Below are positions 46,090 through 54,513 of a stretch of DNA of 64,000 bases, one piece after another. Source of the stretch: DATLMR01 sp964615905 (GTDB taxonomy: Bacteria > Acidobacteriota > Blastocatellia > UBA7656). The stretch lies in assembly GCA_964615905.1 (NCBI GenBank), contig CAZTUB010000002.1, positions 310,001 through 374,000 on the forward strand. The letters are read 5' to 3'. Position numbers and translations under genes: made by a program. Under the pieces are notes generated by a model. That model was not told where the DNA came from, searched no databases, and saw only the letters and a list, made by a program, of their open reading frames with translations. Position 1 is the stretch's first letter. Every line of letters starts with the position of its first letter.

Positions 46090-48069
46090 ATGCCGATTCG
46101 CTATCAAGCCAATTCAACTCTCGCCGGGAAAGCGGGAGAGGACCGCCACCGCTACGGCCAGCACTACACTCCCGCCCGGGTGGCCCGTCTGCTCGCGCAA
46201 TTCGCTGTAAGGCGCGCGTCAGACGTGGTGCTCGATCCGAGCTGCGGCGATGGGCGGCTGCTGGACGCGGCACTTCAAGCCAAGCTCGACCTCCGCGCGA
46301 GCCAGGGCCGTGCTGAAACCTGCGCGCAGGTCTTTGGTCTTGACCGCTCGGCCGACGCCGTGCGGCTCGCGGCAAAGACGGGTGCTCGTGTTGCGGCGGC
46401 AGACTTTTTCGATGCGGAGCCGGGCGCGCGAGTTGGCGCGCGGGTTCGGCTTCCGGCGGAGTTCGACGCGGTTATCGGCAACCCGCCTTACATCAGGCAG
46501 GAGGTGATGGGCCACGGCGATAAGATTCGCGTTGAGGGGTGCCTCGCCGGCGATGCGCGCAGCAGGCCCGAAATATTCTGGCCTGCGTGGTCGCGCAGGT
46601 CGGACATCTACGTCTATTTCTTTGCGCACTCGACACGCTTTCTGAAAGACGGCGGGCGGCTCGTCTTTCTCACCGCGAGCAGCTGGCTCGACGCAGAGTA
46701 CGGGCGCGCGCTCAAAGAGTTCCTGCTCGCCAACTACCGCCTGCTCGCGGTCATTGAATCGAGGTGTGAGAGCTTTTTCTGCGGCGCTTCGATCAACACC
46801 GCCATCACTGTGCTCGAACGCGAGACCCGACCTGAGGCGAGAGCGGCCAATCTTGTAAAGTTCGTTCAGCTTGATCGACCGCTAAAAGAAGTGATGTCGC
46901 GTGGTGATTTCGCCCGCGTTGTCGGGGATGCTGTCTCGTCGTCTGCGGGAGAGGCATACCGAGTCAGGGTCGTGCCTCAACAAGAGCTTGCCCATCGAAT
47001 CCAGACCCGCGCCGTATCCGGATGGGGAAAATATCTGCGCGCCGACGATGTCTTTTTTGACGTGCTTGATCGAGGCGGCGACGCGCTGAGCAGCCTTTCA
47101 GAGATCGCGCGCGTTCGGTTCGGCGTCAAGACAGGGGCGAACGACTTCTTTTATGTTAAGGAGCAACGCGACGGCAGGCGCGGCCTGCTCAGTCTGTCCG
47201 AGGTTGCGTCTGTCAGGCGCGGGATTACAACCGGCGCAAACGAGTTCTTCTACCTCAAAGCTATTACTCCCGACCGGAATGAGGGTAGGCGCAAAGGCTC
47301 AACGCTTGTGCGCGTAGAGAACAGATCGGGAGAGCGCCACGTGATCGAATCGCGCTACCTGCGCCCGGTCATCTTTTCGCTGAGAGAGGTTGCCGGGATA
47401 CGGCTTGAAAAAGCGGCTGGCAACAAGCTCTTTTTTTATTGCCCGTCGCCGCCTGCCGAGCTAGCTGGTCAGGACGCGCTCAGGTATATAGAGCGAGGCG
47501 AGACGGCCGGGTATCACTTGCGTCCGACCTGCGCCGCCCGCCGCCCCTGGTACGCAGTCGCGCGCAGCATGAAGCCCGCCCCGCTTATCTTTCCGTCGAA
47601 GGTGGGCGAGCGATGGGTTGTCGCCATCAATCGCGCCCGCGCATTCGAAGACAAAAAGCTATACGGCATATTCCCGCTCGGCGCAGTCTCGACCGAGCTG
47701 CTTGCCGCCCTGCTCAATTCGACCTGGGCGCGCTACTACGCAGAAGTGACCGCCAGACAGATGACCGGCGCGCAGGCCATCGCCGACATAGACGTAGCCG
47801 TAGCCGAGCATATACTTCTGCCCGACCCGCGAAGGCTCAGCGCGCGGCTGAAGGCACGGCTCGAAGCCGCGCTCGACGAGCTTGCGCGCCGCCCGGTCCT
47901 TTCGATTTTTGAAGAGGTCCGCATGCGAGACCGTATACGGCTCGATCAACTGGTGCTGACCGCAATCGGGTTCACCAGCGCAAAAGAACGCGCGGCGGTG
48001 CTCGCGCGCCTCTACTCTGCTCTAACGCGGCTGGTCGAAGAGCGCGTAAAGAAAAGCTATAGAGCCTGA
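46090..48069 (+). CDS. Orphan N6-adenine DNA methyltransferase (TaqI/Eco57I-like)
   Basis: 659 residues. SAM-binding motif VLDPSCGDGRLL near residue 47, target-adenine motif N131-P-P-Y134 (NPPYIRQ), and helix motifs shared with TaqI-type methylases. The C-terminal part is a target-recognition region that contains two 33-residue copies (centred near Glu338 and Glu371): SLSEIARVRFGVKTGANDFFY and SLSEVASVRRGITTGANEFFY. No endonuclease motif or partner gene is present, so it could be a solitary regulatory methylase or the remnant of a restriction system. Recognition sequence unknown. Confidence 0.9.
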   Translation: MPIRYQANSTLAGKAGEDRHRYGQHYTPARVARLLAQFAVRRASDVVLDPSCGDGRLLDAALQAKLDLRASQGRAETCAQVFGLDRSADAVRLAAKTGARVAAADFFDAEPGARVGARVRLPAEFDAVIGNPPYIRQEVMGHGDKIRVEGCLAGDARSRPEIFWPAWSRRSDIYVYFFAHSTRFLKDGGRLVFLTASSWLDAEYGRALKEFLLANYRLLAVIESRCESFFCGASINTAITVLERETRPEARAANLVKFVQLDRPLKEVMSRGDFARVVGDAVSSSAGEAYRVRVVPQQELAHRIQTRAVSGWGKYLRADDVFFDVLDRGGDALSSLSEIARVRFGVKTGANDFFYVKEQRDGRRGLLSLSEVASVRRGITTGANEFFYLKAITPDRNEGRRKGSTLVRVENRSGERHVIESRYLRPVIFSLREVAGIRLEKAAGNKLFFYCPSPPAELAGQDALRYIERGETAGYHLRPTCAARRPWYAVARSMKPAPLIFPSKVGERWVVAINRARAFEDKKLYGIFPLGAVSTELLAALLNSTWARYYAEVTARQMTGAQAIADIDVAVAEHILLPDPRRLSARLKARLEAALDELARRPVLSIFEEVRMRDRIRLDQLVLTAIGFTSAKERAAVLARLYSALTRLVEERVKKSYRA

Positions 48070-48086
48070 GCCTGCCGGTTGATGGC

Positions 48087-48115
48087 TTGTCACCTGCGAC
48101 GGGCGGTTTTAGAAT
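48087..48115 (+). promoter_or_regulatory. Sigma70-type promoter for deoB
   Basis: TTGTCA (48087-48092), 17-bp spacer, TAGAAT (48110-48115). Transcription would start at about 48122, inside GCGGGAGA, only about 12 bases before the deoB ATG, so the leader is very short. Confidence 0.7.
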
Positions 48116-48133
48116 CCTTGCGGGAGAATATTC

Positions 48134-49309
48134 ATGTCGATAGACGCTCGGTTTAACAGAGTCTTGTTGATAGTGCTCGATAGTGTGGGGATCGGCGAGA
48201 TGCCCGACGCTGCCGATTACGGCGATTCGGGGGCCGATACGCTAGGCCACACGCTCGGCTCGCGCGCCGTTCACATCCCGAACTTGCGGGCTATGGGGCT
48301 TGGCAACATTCGCCCGCTTCCGGTAGAGCCTGTCGATAGTCCTACGGGCGCGTTTGGTCGCGCAGCAACTCGGTCACGAGGTAAGGATACGACGACAGGT
48401 CACTGGGAGATGAGCGGGATCATCACAGAGAGCCCTTTCCCCACTTACCCCGAAGGGTTCCCGCCGCGCATCATCGAGCCGTTCGAGCGCGCGGTGGGTC
48501 GGCGTGTGCTCGGCAACAAACCCGCGTCAGGAACAGAGATCATAGCCGAGCTTGGCGAAGAGCACGTAAAGACCGCGCGCCCCATCGTCTACACGTCGGC
48601 AGACAGCGTCTTTCAGATTGCGGCCCATGAAGAGGTCGTGCCGCTCGCGGAGCTTTACAGGTGGTGCGAGATCGCCCGCGATTTGCTGAAGGGGGAAGAC
48701 GAGGTCGGGCGTGTTATCGCTCGCCCGTTCGTAGGCGAGCCGGGGGCGTTTCGCCGCACGGAAGCGCGGCAGGATTACGCCATCGACCCGCCACGAGAGA
48801 TGCTGCTCGACCTGTTAAAAAAGAACGACCTTGCTGTGACCGCCGTAGGCAAGATCGGTTCGATCTTCTGCCATCGCGGGACGACTACGGAGCTGAAGGC
48901 AGGCAACAACAACGCGAGCGTCGATCAAACTCTTCGCGCGCTCGAAGATACCGGGCGCGGGCTGATCTTCACAAACCTTGTCGATTTTGACATGCTCTAC
49001 GGGCACCGCAACGATACGGAAGGCTACGCGCGCGCTCTCGAACAGTTTGACGCGCGGCTCGCGGAGATTCAGCAAGCCATGCGCGCGGACGATCTTTTGA
49101 TGATAACCGCAGACCACGGCTGCGACCCCGGCGACATGTCGACGGACCACACGCGCGAGTACGTGCCTGTGCTGGCGTGGGGGCCGGGTAGCCGCGCGAA
49201 CGTAGACCTCGGCATTCGCTCGTCGCTTGCGGACGTAGGCCAGACGGTCGCCGACAATTTCGGTCTTGAGCTTGCAGCCGGCGACAGTTTCTTGCGAGAG
49301 TTGATCTGA
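48134..49309 (+). CDS. deoB: Phosphopentomutase
   Basis: 391 residues. Alkaline-phosphatase-fold metal and phosphorylation motifs: LIVLDSVGIGEMPDAADYGD, DTTTGHWEM (phosphate-carrying Thr), SGTEI, and ITADHGCDPGDMSTDHTREYVP. It interconverts ribose-1- and ribose-5-phosphate (and deoxy forms) in nucleoside salvage. Other nucleoside catabolic genes (deoA, deoC, deoD) are not adjacent. Confidence 0.96.
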   Translation: MSIDARFNRVLLIVLDSVGIGEMPDAADYGDSGADTLGHTLGSRAVHIPNLRAMGLGNIRPLPVEPVDSPTGAFGRAATRSRGKDTTTGHWEMSGIITESPFPTYPEGFPPRIIEPFERAVGRRVLGNKPASGTEIIAELGEEHVKTARPIVYTSADSVFQIAAHEEVVPLAELYRWCEIARDLLKGEDEVGRVIARPFVGEPGAFRRTEARQDYAIDPPREMLLDLLKKNDLAVTAVGKIGSIFCHRGTTTELKAGNNNASVDQTLRALEDTGRGLIFTNLVDFDMLYGHRNDTEGYARALEQFDARLAEIQQAMRADDLLMITADHGCDPGDMSTDHTREYVPVLAWGPGSRANVDLGIRSSLADVGQTVADNFGLELAAGDSFLRELI

Positions 49310-49335
49310 GAATAAAATCTAAGGAGACTATTCAT

Positions 49336-49515
49336 ATGAAAGAACAGCTCGTGTCATTGCTGGTTTCAAAAGTAGGGCTCGATCAGGAGAAGGCGGATCA
49401 GGCGGTCGATACCGTGCTCGGTTACCTCAAGGATAACCCGCAGCAGCTGGCCTCTTATCTGGACAAGTTCGGCGCGGGCGCGATAGGCGACAAGCTCGGC
49501 GGGCTTTTCAGCTAA
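49336..49515 (+). CDS. Small conserved-looking protein
   Basis: A 59-residue gene, MKEQLVSLLVSKVGLDQ to GDKLGGLFS, with AAGGAG 9 bp before the ATG. It is an amphipathic helical protein with a Gly-rich end. I do not know a named family for it. It follows deoB by 26 bp and may be in the same transcript. Confidence 0.7.
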   Translation: MKEQLVSLLVSKVGLDQEKADQAVDTVLGYLKDNPQQLASYLDKFGAGAIGDKLGGLFS

Positions 49516-49527
49516 GATAATCACCGG

Positions 49528-49555
49528 TTGTTTCCTGGCAAATTTGGCGTATACT
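49528..49555 (+). promoter_or_regulatory. Sigma70-type promoter for HEAT-repeat gene
   Basis: TTGTTT (49528-49533), 16-bp spacer, TATACT (49550-49555), giving a leader of about 30 bases to the ATG at 49591. This supports the ATG rather than the in-frame TTG at 49528. Confidence 0.6.
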
Positions 49556-49590
49556 TCTCCCGGCTAGAAAATCATAATCTTACCTTGGTG

Positions 49591-50385
49591 ATGAATATGG
49601 AAAGGCTCCTGATCATCCCAATCTTTCTGGTCGGCTTGCACGCGCAACTGTTCGAGCCGTCGAGCGCTCTCCTGCGCCCCCTGCCCGCAAACATGTCCGC
49701 CCTGCCCGCTGCTCAAAAGTCGAGCGAATTAGACCGTTTGATCGAGCAGCTGAAGAGCCAGACGCCCGGCGAGCGGCGCGGCGCGGCAGAGCAGCTCGGC
49801 TACCTTGAAGACAAGCGCGCGGTCGATCCTCTCATGGCTGCGCTCAAGGACGGAAACCCCGACGTGCGCGCGGCTGTGGCCGACGCGCTCGGTCTGCTCG
49901 CAGACAAGCGCGCGGTCGATCCGCTGGTGATGTTGTTAAGAGACGACGTTGCGTTTGTGCGCGGGGCCGCAGCACGTGTGCTCGGTCAGATCGCCGACGT
50001 TCGCGCGGTCGATCCGCTGATGGCCGCGCTTAAAGACGAAAACTCGACCGTTCGCGGGGCGGCTGCTTACGGGTTGGGCGCGCTCAAGGACAACCGCGCG
50101 ATAGGGGAGCTGGTGCTGTGCGTGAAAGACGATGCGCCGGACGTGCGCGCGGCTGCGGCTACGGCGCTCGGCGATCTTCGCGACCGGCGCGCGGTCGATC
50201 CGCTGGTGACAATTCTCAAGGACGAGAACCGCATGGTCAAGCTCGCGGCCGCGCTGGCGCTTGCAGACATAGGCGACAAGCGCGCTCTCCCGGCTTTAAA
50301 CGATGCGGTTGCGATTGAGAAGGACGAGGAGACCAAAACGCAGATGAAGGAGGCCCTTCGCCGTTTGACGGCGACCCCGGATTAA
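49591..50385 (+). CDS. Exported HEAT-repeat protein
   Basis: 264 residues (MNMERLLIIPIFLVGL), with a short signal peptide at about 1-18. Residues 50-255 hold six to seven 31-residue PBS-lyase/HEAT repeats, with the core KRAVDPLMAALKDGNPDVRAAV varied from copy to copy. At DNA level the 93-bp units keep a near-identical GCGCGGTCGATCC block. Such arrays are protein scaffolds; no enzyme site is visible. Confidence 0.88.
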   Translation: MNMERLLIIPIFLVGLHAQLFEPSSALLRPLPANMSALPAAQKSSELDRLIEQLKSQTPGERRGAAEQLGYLEDKRAVDPLMAALKDGNPDVRAAVADALGLLADKRAVDPLVMLLRDDVAFVRGAAARVLGQIADVRAVDPLMAALKDENSTVRGAAAYGLGALKDNRAIGELVLCVKDDAPDVRAAAATALGDLRDRRAVDPLVTILKDENRMVKLAAALALADIGDKRALPALNDAVAIEKDEETKTQMKEALRRLTATPD

Positions 50386-50434
50386 TTCTGCAACTCCTGA
50401 CCGGTGCGGTTCAGTTATCCGGCACCTGAGCTTC

Positions 50435-50638
50435 TTAATCTTCGGAAACGCGCTTCCTGAGGCTCTTTCTGGCCCTGCGCCTCGCCACCTGAGATTTCAG
50501 GCGCTTGCGCTCGCCCGGCTTCAAATAAAAGGCGTGTTTCTTGGTGTCTGTGATTATACCTTCGCGGGCTACCTGCCGCTTAAAGCGGCGAATCGCGCTC
50601 TCTATACTCTCGTTGTCGTGAACCTGTACTCTTGCCAA
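50435..50638 (-). CDS. rpsU: 30S ribosomal protein S21
   Basis: 67 residues, MARVQVHDNESIESAIRRF, then the very basic KKHAFYLKPGERKRLK and RRRARKSLRKR stretch typical of bS21. It binds the 30S subunit near the anti-Shine-Dalgarno region and helps initiation. The start codon is TTG, with GGAGGT six bases upstream. Co-transcribed with the zinc-ribbon gene 18 bp upstream. Confidence 0.96.
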   Translation of the reverse strand: MARVQVHDNESIESAIRRFKRQVAREGIITDTKKHAFYLKPGERKRLKSQVARRRARKSLRKRVSED

Positions 50639-50656
50639 CTCAATACCTCCAAAAAA

Positions 50657-50881
50657 TTACCAGCGATTACCGGAGCTGCCTCTACCGCCGCCTGAGCCCC
50701 CCGGCCCGCCGCGACCGCCGCGACCGCCGCCCGGCCCGCCTCGTTCGGCCTTACGGGCCTGACGGCAAGGCTTACACCGTTTCGGCTCGGTCATCCCGCG
50801 CTCCAGGTAAAATGCCTGCTCGCCAGCGGAAAACGTGAATGGCTGGCCGCAATCTGCACACGTGAGGGTTTTATCTTCCAT
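50657..50881 (-). CDS. Zinc-ribbon protein with Gly/Arg-rich tail
   Basis: 74 residues. The N-terminal LTCADCGQPFTFSAGEQAFY and PKRCKPCRQAR make a C-x2-C...C-x2-C ribbon of the probable zinc-ribbon domain family often found beside cold-shock or ribosomal genes. The last 30 residues are RGG-type repeats (GGPGGGRGGRGG), common in RNA-binding proteins. AAGGAGCC lies before the ATG. Its pairing with rpsU suggests an RNA- or translation-related role. Confidence 0.82.
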   Translation of the reverse strand: MEDKTLTCADCGQPFTFSAGEQAFYLERGMTEPKRCKPCRQARKAERGGPGGGRGGRGGPGGSGGGRGSSGNRW

Positions 50882-50999
50882 TACTAAATGGCTCCTTCGT
50901 GACCAAAGGTTTGCGACTGGTTGAAATTTGCTCTCTGGAGTGCGACAAATAGTGCTGGGCGCAAACCAGTTGAATGCAGTTTTGCCAACCTGTTGAAAC

Positions 51000-51046
51000 A
51001 GCTATCCGAAGCGGATAGCTTACACAAAACGGCGCGCGGCTGTCAA
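51000..51046 (-). promoter_or_regulatory. Promoter of the zinc-ribbon-rpsU operon, overlapped by a palindrome
   Basis: On the minus strand: perfect TTGACA (51046-51041), 18-bp spacer, TAAGCT (51022-51017). A perfect 9-bp inverted repeat AGCTATCCG-AAG-CGGATAGCT (51000-51020) covers the -10 end and the start site, a natural place for a repressor. The rest of the 501-bp gap 50882-51382 shows no gene; it holds a second imperfect inverted repeat (GGTTTGCG near 50908, CGCAAACC near 50970). Confidence 0.6.
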
Positions 51047-51382
51047 TAAGCGGAAATCACTCTAGAAGTTAGCGGTTTACGCGGGCAGACTCGTCAGGGC
51101 GCGCGGGCGTGCTTGCGGGCGCGGGGGAACAGGGCGGCTCAAAAATCATGAAAAATTTTTGTAACCGGTTTCGCGTTTTGGCAGTCTTAACCGACAGGCG
51201 GGCGAGCTTGTGGCCGTGCTTCCACTGGCGCGGACACGAGCACGCCCTGCCAGCTTCTTTTAATCTTTCAGCTTTCAGCATTCAATCGTTTAACCTACCG
51301 GCCTGCGCTCCGAAGTCTTTCAGAGAAGGTCTCGACACCGGCGGGCGCCGATTGCTGATCGCCGCTATCAACGGAGGATTTG

Positions 51383-54300
51383 ATGAAACAGGGACGCTCG
51401 CTCGCCATCCGGCAGACGTGCGCATTATTTACCGTCTGCATATTGCTGCTATCGGCTCCGCTCGCCTCGGCCGCCGCGCAACAGTCCAAGAGCGTTAAGA
51501 CGCGACCCGCCTCTCGGTCGCGGATCGACGAAGGCTACAGCGCAAAGATAAAAGAGTATACGACCGAGAAGTATTTCTTGACCGAGCTTGTGGATCACCT
51601 TCCGGCTTCGGATAAAGTGCCTACGCCCGAACGCGTGCTCGGTTATGTCGCGGGCACGCCCAACCGGCTGACCTATACGAAAGACATGTACCGGTACTAC
51701 CGCGAGCTTGAGAAGTCGAGCCCGCGCGTACGCGTCTTCAACGCGCCCGAAAAGAGCGAAGAGGGGCGCGAGCAGATGCTTGTCATCGTGAGCGACGAGG
51801 CGAACCTTGCAAAGCTCGACCGTTATAAAGAGATCACCGCGCGGCTGGCCGACCCGCGCCGCCTGAGCGAGGCGGACGCGCAGGCGCTCGTCAGCGAAGG
51901 CAAGCCGTTTTACTGGGCGTCAGGGTCGATACACTCGCCTGAGACGGGCTCGCCAGAGATGCTTATGGAGCTTGCCTACAGGCTCGCCGTGTCGGATTCG
52001 CCCTTTATCGAATCTATCCGCAAGAATACGATTGTGATGATAACGCCCACGCTCGAAGTCGACGGGCGGGACCGCATGGTCGACCTTTACAACTACCGCA
52101 AGGCCAACCCGAACAAGTCGTCGCCGCCTTCGCTGCTCTACTGGGGTAAGTACGTCGCGCACGACAATAACCGCGACGGGCTTGGGATGGCGCTCGCGCT
52201 TACGCGAAACATGATGAAGACGTTTCTGGAGTACCACCCGCAGGTGCTCCACGACCTGCACGAATCGGTCCCGTTTCTTTACACCTCTACGGGCACTGGG
52301 CCGTACAACGCGTGGCTCGACCCGATTGTGATAGACGAGTGGCACGCGCTCGCTTACCACGAAGTCGAGGAGATGACCAAGCGCGACGTGCCGGGGGTGT
52401 GGACCCACGGCTTTTATGACGGCTGGGCCCCCAATTACATGTTCTATGTGGCTAACGGCCACAACTCTATCGGTCGGTTTTATGAGACGTTCGGCAACGG
52501 CGGGGCCGACACGCGCGAGCGGACAGTCGGCGCGCAATCACAGCGCGCGTGGTTCAGACCGAACCCGCCGCACTCGCGTGTGAACTGGTCGCTCAGAAAC
52601 AACGTCAACCTTCAGCAGTCCGCAATCCTGTTCGCCATGAACATGGTCGCAAACAACAAGGACCGCTTCCTGAACAACTTTTATCTGAAGAGCAAGCGCG
52701 CGGTAAACAAAGCCGCGAACGAGGGCCCGTCCGCATACGTAATCCCGTCGGACACGCCGCGCCCGGTCGAAGCGGCAGACATGGTAAACCTGCTCCGCTT
52801 GATGGGGATCGAAGTTCACACATCCACGGGAGAGCTAACGGTCAAAGACCAGAAGTACCCGGCCGGGTCCTACGTGGTTCGCATGGACCAGCCGTATTCG
52901 CGCATGGCCGATATGCTCATGGACACGCAGTATTACAACGTGAACGACCCGCGCCCTTACGACGACACGGGCTGGACGCTGGGCGCGCTTCGCAACGTGA
53001 AGACTGTTCGCGTGGTCGAGAAAGATATTCTCAAAGCGCCGATGGTCATGCTGACCGGCGATGCAAAGGTGCGCGGCAAGCTCTCAGGCGCACAGAGCGC
53101 CGCCGGGTATGTCATCAACCACACGACAGACAACACGCTCGCGACCCTCAGGTTTAAGCTGAAAGACGTTCCGATACTTGCGGCCGAAGAGCCGTTTAAG
53201 ATCGGCTCTCAAAGTTATAACGCGGGCTCGTTTATCATAAAAGCAGAAGGCGACAGCGCCGCGCTGCGCGAGCGGCTCAATCAATCGGTGACGGAGCTTG
53301 GTCTTACCACCACGGCTGTAGACAAGCTGCCCGAAGTCAGCACGCACGCGGTAGCCGTCCCCCGCATAGCCATCCTGCATACCTGGACGAACACTCAGAA
53401 CGAAGGGTGGTTCCGCATAGAGTTTGACCGTCTCGGCATCCCTTACTCTTACATCTCCGAGCACGTAATACGTGACACGCCGGACCTGCGCCAGCGGTAC
53501 GATGTGATAATCTTCCCGCCCGTCGGGGGCTCTGCGCAGACGATAGTCAACGGCATACCCGTGCGCGGCGAGCCCATACCTTGGAAGCTCTCAGACGTGA
53601 CGCCGAACTTCGGGTTCTCGCCCGACCAGACGGACGACATGCGCGGCGGCATGGGGCTCAGGGGCGTGGCAAACCTGCAACGGTTTATCGAGGAAGGCGG
53701 GTTGTTCGTGCCCATCACGACCATCTCTCAAATCCCCATCGATTACGGCATAACGAGCGGGGTCAGCATTCAAGAGCCCCGGCAGTTACAGGCGCGCGGC
53801 TCGATCTTTAACGCCACGTTTGCCGACCGCAAGAGCCCCATCTCTTACGGGTATGGAGAGACGCTTCAGGTCTACTTTAACCAGGCTCCGCTGCTTCAAG
53901 TAAGCGCAGTGCCGGGCGGAGGTTTTGGCGGCGGCGGAGGCGGAGGCGGGGCGGAAGGGCCGAGGCCGACGGGTCGCGGCGGGCTCACAGACCCGGACGT
54001 GGTTCAGGGCATGCCGCTGGCCTCGCCCCGTGAGCCGCAGCGTCCGAATGCAGACGGCATTTCCGAAGAGATGCGGCAGGCGCTGGGGCCGTTTCTGACT
54101 CCGGCAAACGCGCGCCCGCGCGTCGTGTTGCGGTTTGCGACGGACGAGAAAAACCTGCTCGTGAGCGGCATGCTCGCGGGCGGCTCAGAGCTTGTCGGCA
54201 AGCCTGCGGTGCTGGACGTCCCTGTCGGCAAAGGCCACGTGGTTATGTTCGCGACCAACCCCATGTGGCGACACCAGACGCAGGGGGCGTTCTTTTTGCT

Positions 54301-54397
54301 CTTTAATGCCGCGCTTCATTATGACAACCTCGGCGCTGGCCGCGCTCCAGCCGCGCAGCCCCGCCCGCAGCCCGGCAACGGGAACGAGGAGCAGTAA
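51383..54397 (+). CDS. Exported M14-type zinc carboxypeptidase-like protein
   Basis: 1004 residues; ATG at 51383 behind GGAGG. Signal peptide at about 1-33 (LLSAPLASAAAQQ). M14 zinc ligands H184-x2-E187 (IHSPETGSPEM) and a later His in HDLHESVPFLYT; AHDNNRDG fits the substrate-binding Asn/Arg region. A Gly-rich linker (GGGFGGGGGGGG) at about 850-865 precedes a C-terminal GATase1-like domain (VVMFATNPMWRHQTQGAFF). Large M14 proteins of this kind are common in Acidobacteriota and probably digest peptides outside the cell. Stop codon is at the edge of repeat copy 5. Confidence 0.88.
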   Translation: MKQGRSLAIRQTCALFTVCILLLSAPLASAAAQQSKSVKTRPASRSRIDEGYSAKIKEYTTEKYFLTELVDHLPASDKVPTPERVLGYVAGTPNRLTYTKDMYRYYRELEKSSPRVRVFNAPEKSEEGREQMLVIVSDEANLAKLDRYKEITARLADPRRLSEADAQALVSEGKPFYWASGSIHSPETGSPEMLMELAYRLAVSDSPFIESIRKNTIVMITPTLEVDGRDRMVDLYNYRKANPNKSSPPSLLYWGKYVAHDNNRDGLGMALALTRNMMKTFLEYHPQVLHDLHESVPFLYTSTGTGPYNAWLDPIVIDEWHALAYHEVEEMTKRDVPGVWTHGFYDGWAPNYMFYVANGHNSIGRFYETFGNGGADTRERTVGAQSQRAWFRPNPPHSRVNWSLRNNVNLQQSAILFAMNMVANNKDRFLNNFYLKSKRAVNKAANEGPSAYVIPSDTPRPVEAADMVNLLRLMGIEVHTSTGELTVKDQKYPAGSYVVRMDQPYSRMADMLMDTQYYNVNDPRPYDDTGWTLGALRNVKTVRVVEKDILKAPMVMLTGDAKVRGKLSGAQSAAGYVINHTTDNTLATLRFKLKDVPILAAEEPFKIGSQSYNAGSFIIKAEGDSAALRERLNQSVTELGLTTTAVDKLPEVSTHAVAVPRIAILHTWTNTQNEGWFRIEFDRLGIPYSYISEHVIRDTPDLRQRYDVIIFPPVGGSAQTIVNGIPVRGEPIPWKLSDVTPNFGFSPDQTDDMRGGMGLRGVANLQRFIEEGGLFVPITTISQIPIDYGITSGVSIQEPRQLQARGSIFNATFADRKSPISYGYGETLQVYFNQAPLLQVSAVPGGGFGGGGGGGGAEGPRPTGRGGLTDPDVVQGMPLASPREPQRPNADGISEEMRQALGPFLTPANARPRVVLRFATDEKNLLVSGMLAGGSELVGKPAVLDVPVGKGHVVMFATNPMWRHQTQGAFFLLFNAALHYDNLGAGRAPAAQPRPQPGNGNEEQ

Positions 54398-54512
54398 CAG
54401 TAAACAGTGACAAGTGACAAGTGACAAGAAAGAGGGAGGCTGGGCTGACCTTCTCCCCTTCTTGTCACTTGTCACTCGTTACTTGTCACTTTCCTCAAGT
54501 CACTTGTCACCG
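54395..54512. repeat. Dispersed heptamer-hairpin repeat, copy 5
   Basis: Left arm GTAACA GTAAACA GTGACAA GTGACAA GTGACAA GAAAG (54394-54431), right arm CTTCTTGTCAC TTGTCAC TCGTTAC TTGTCAC and a further AGTCACTTGTCAC (54459-54510). It lies between convergent genes, with the M14 stop codon TAA in its first bases and the Bcp stop codon 4 bp beyond its right end. Confidence 0.88.
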
Positions 54513-54513
54513 C

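Noticed and set aside
53925..53990. Gly-rich DNA repeat in the M14 peptidase gene as a mobile or frameshift site
   Set aside because: It translates in frame as a plausible Gly-rich linker between two domains; no sign of frameshift.
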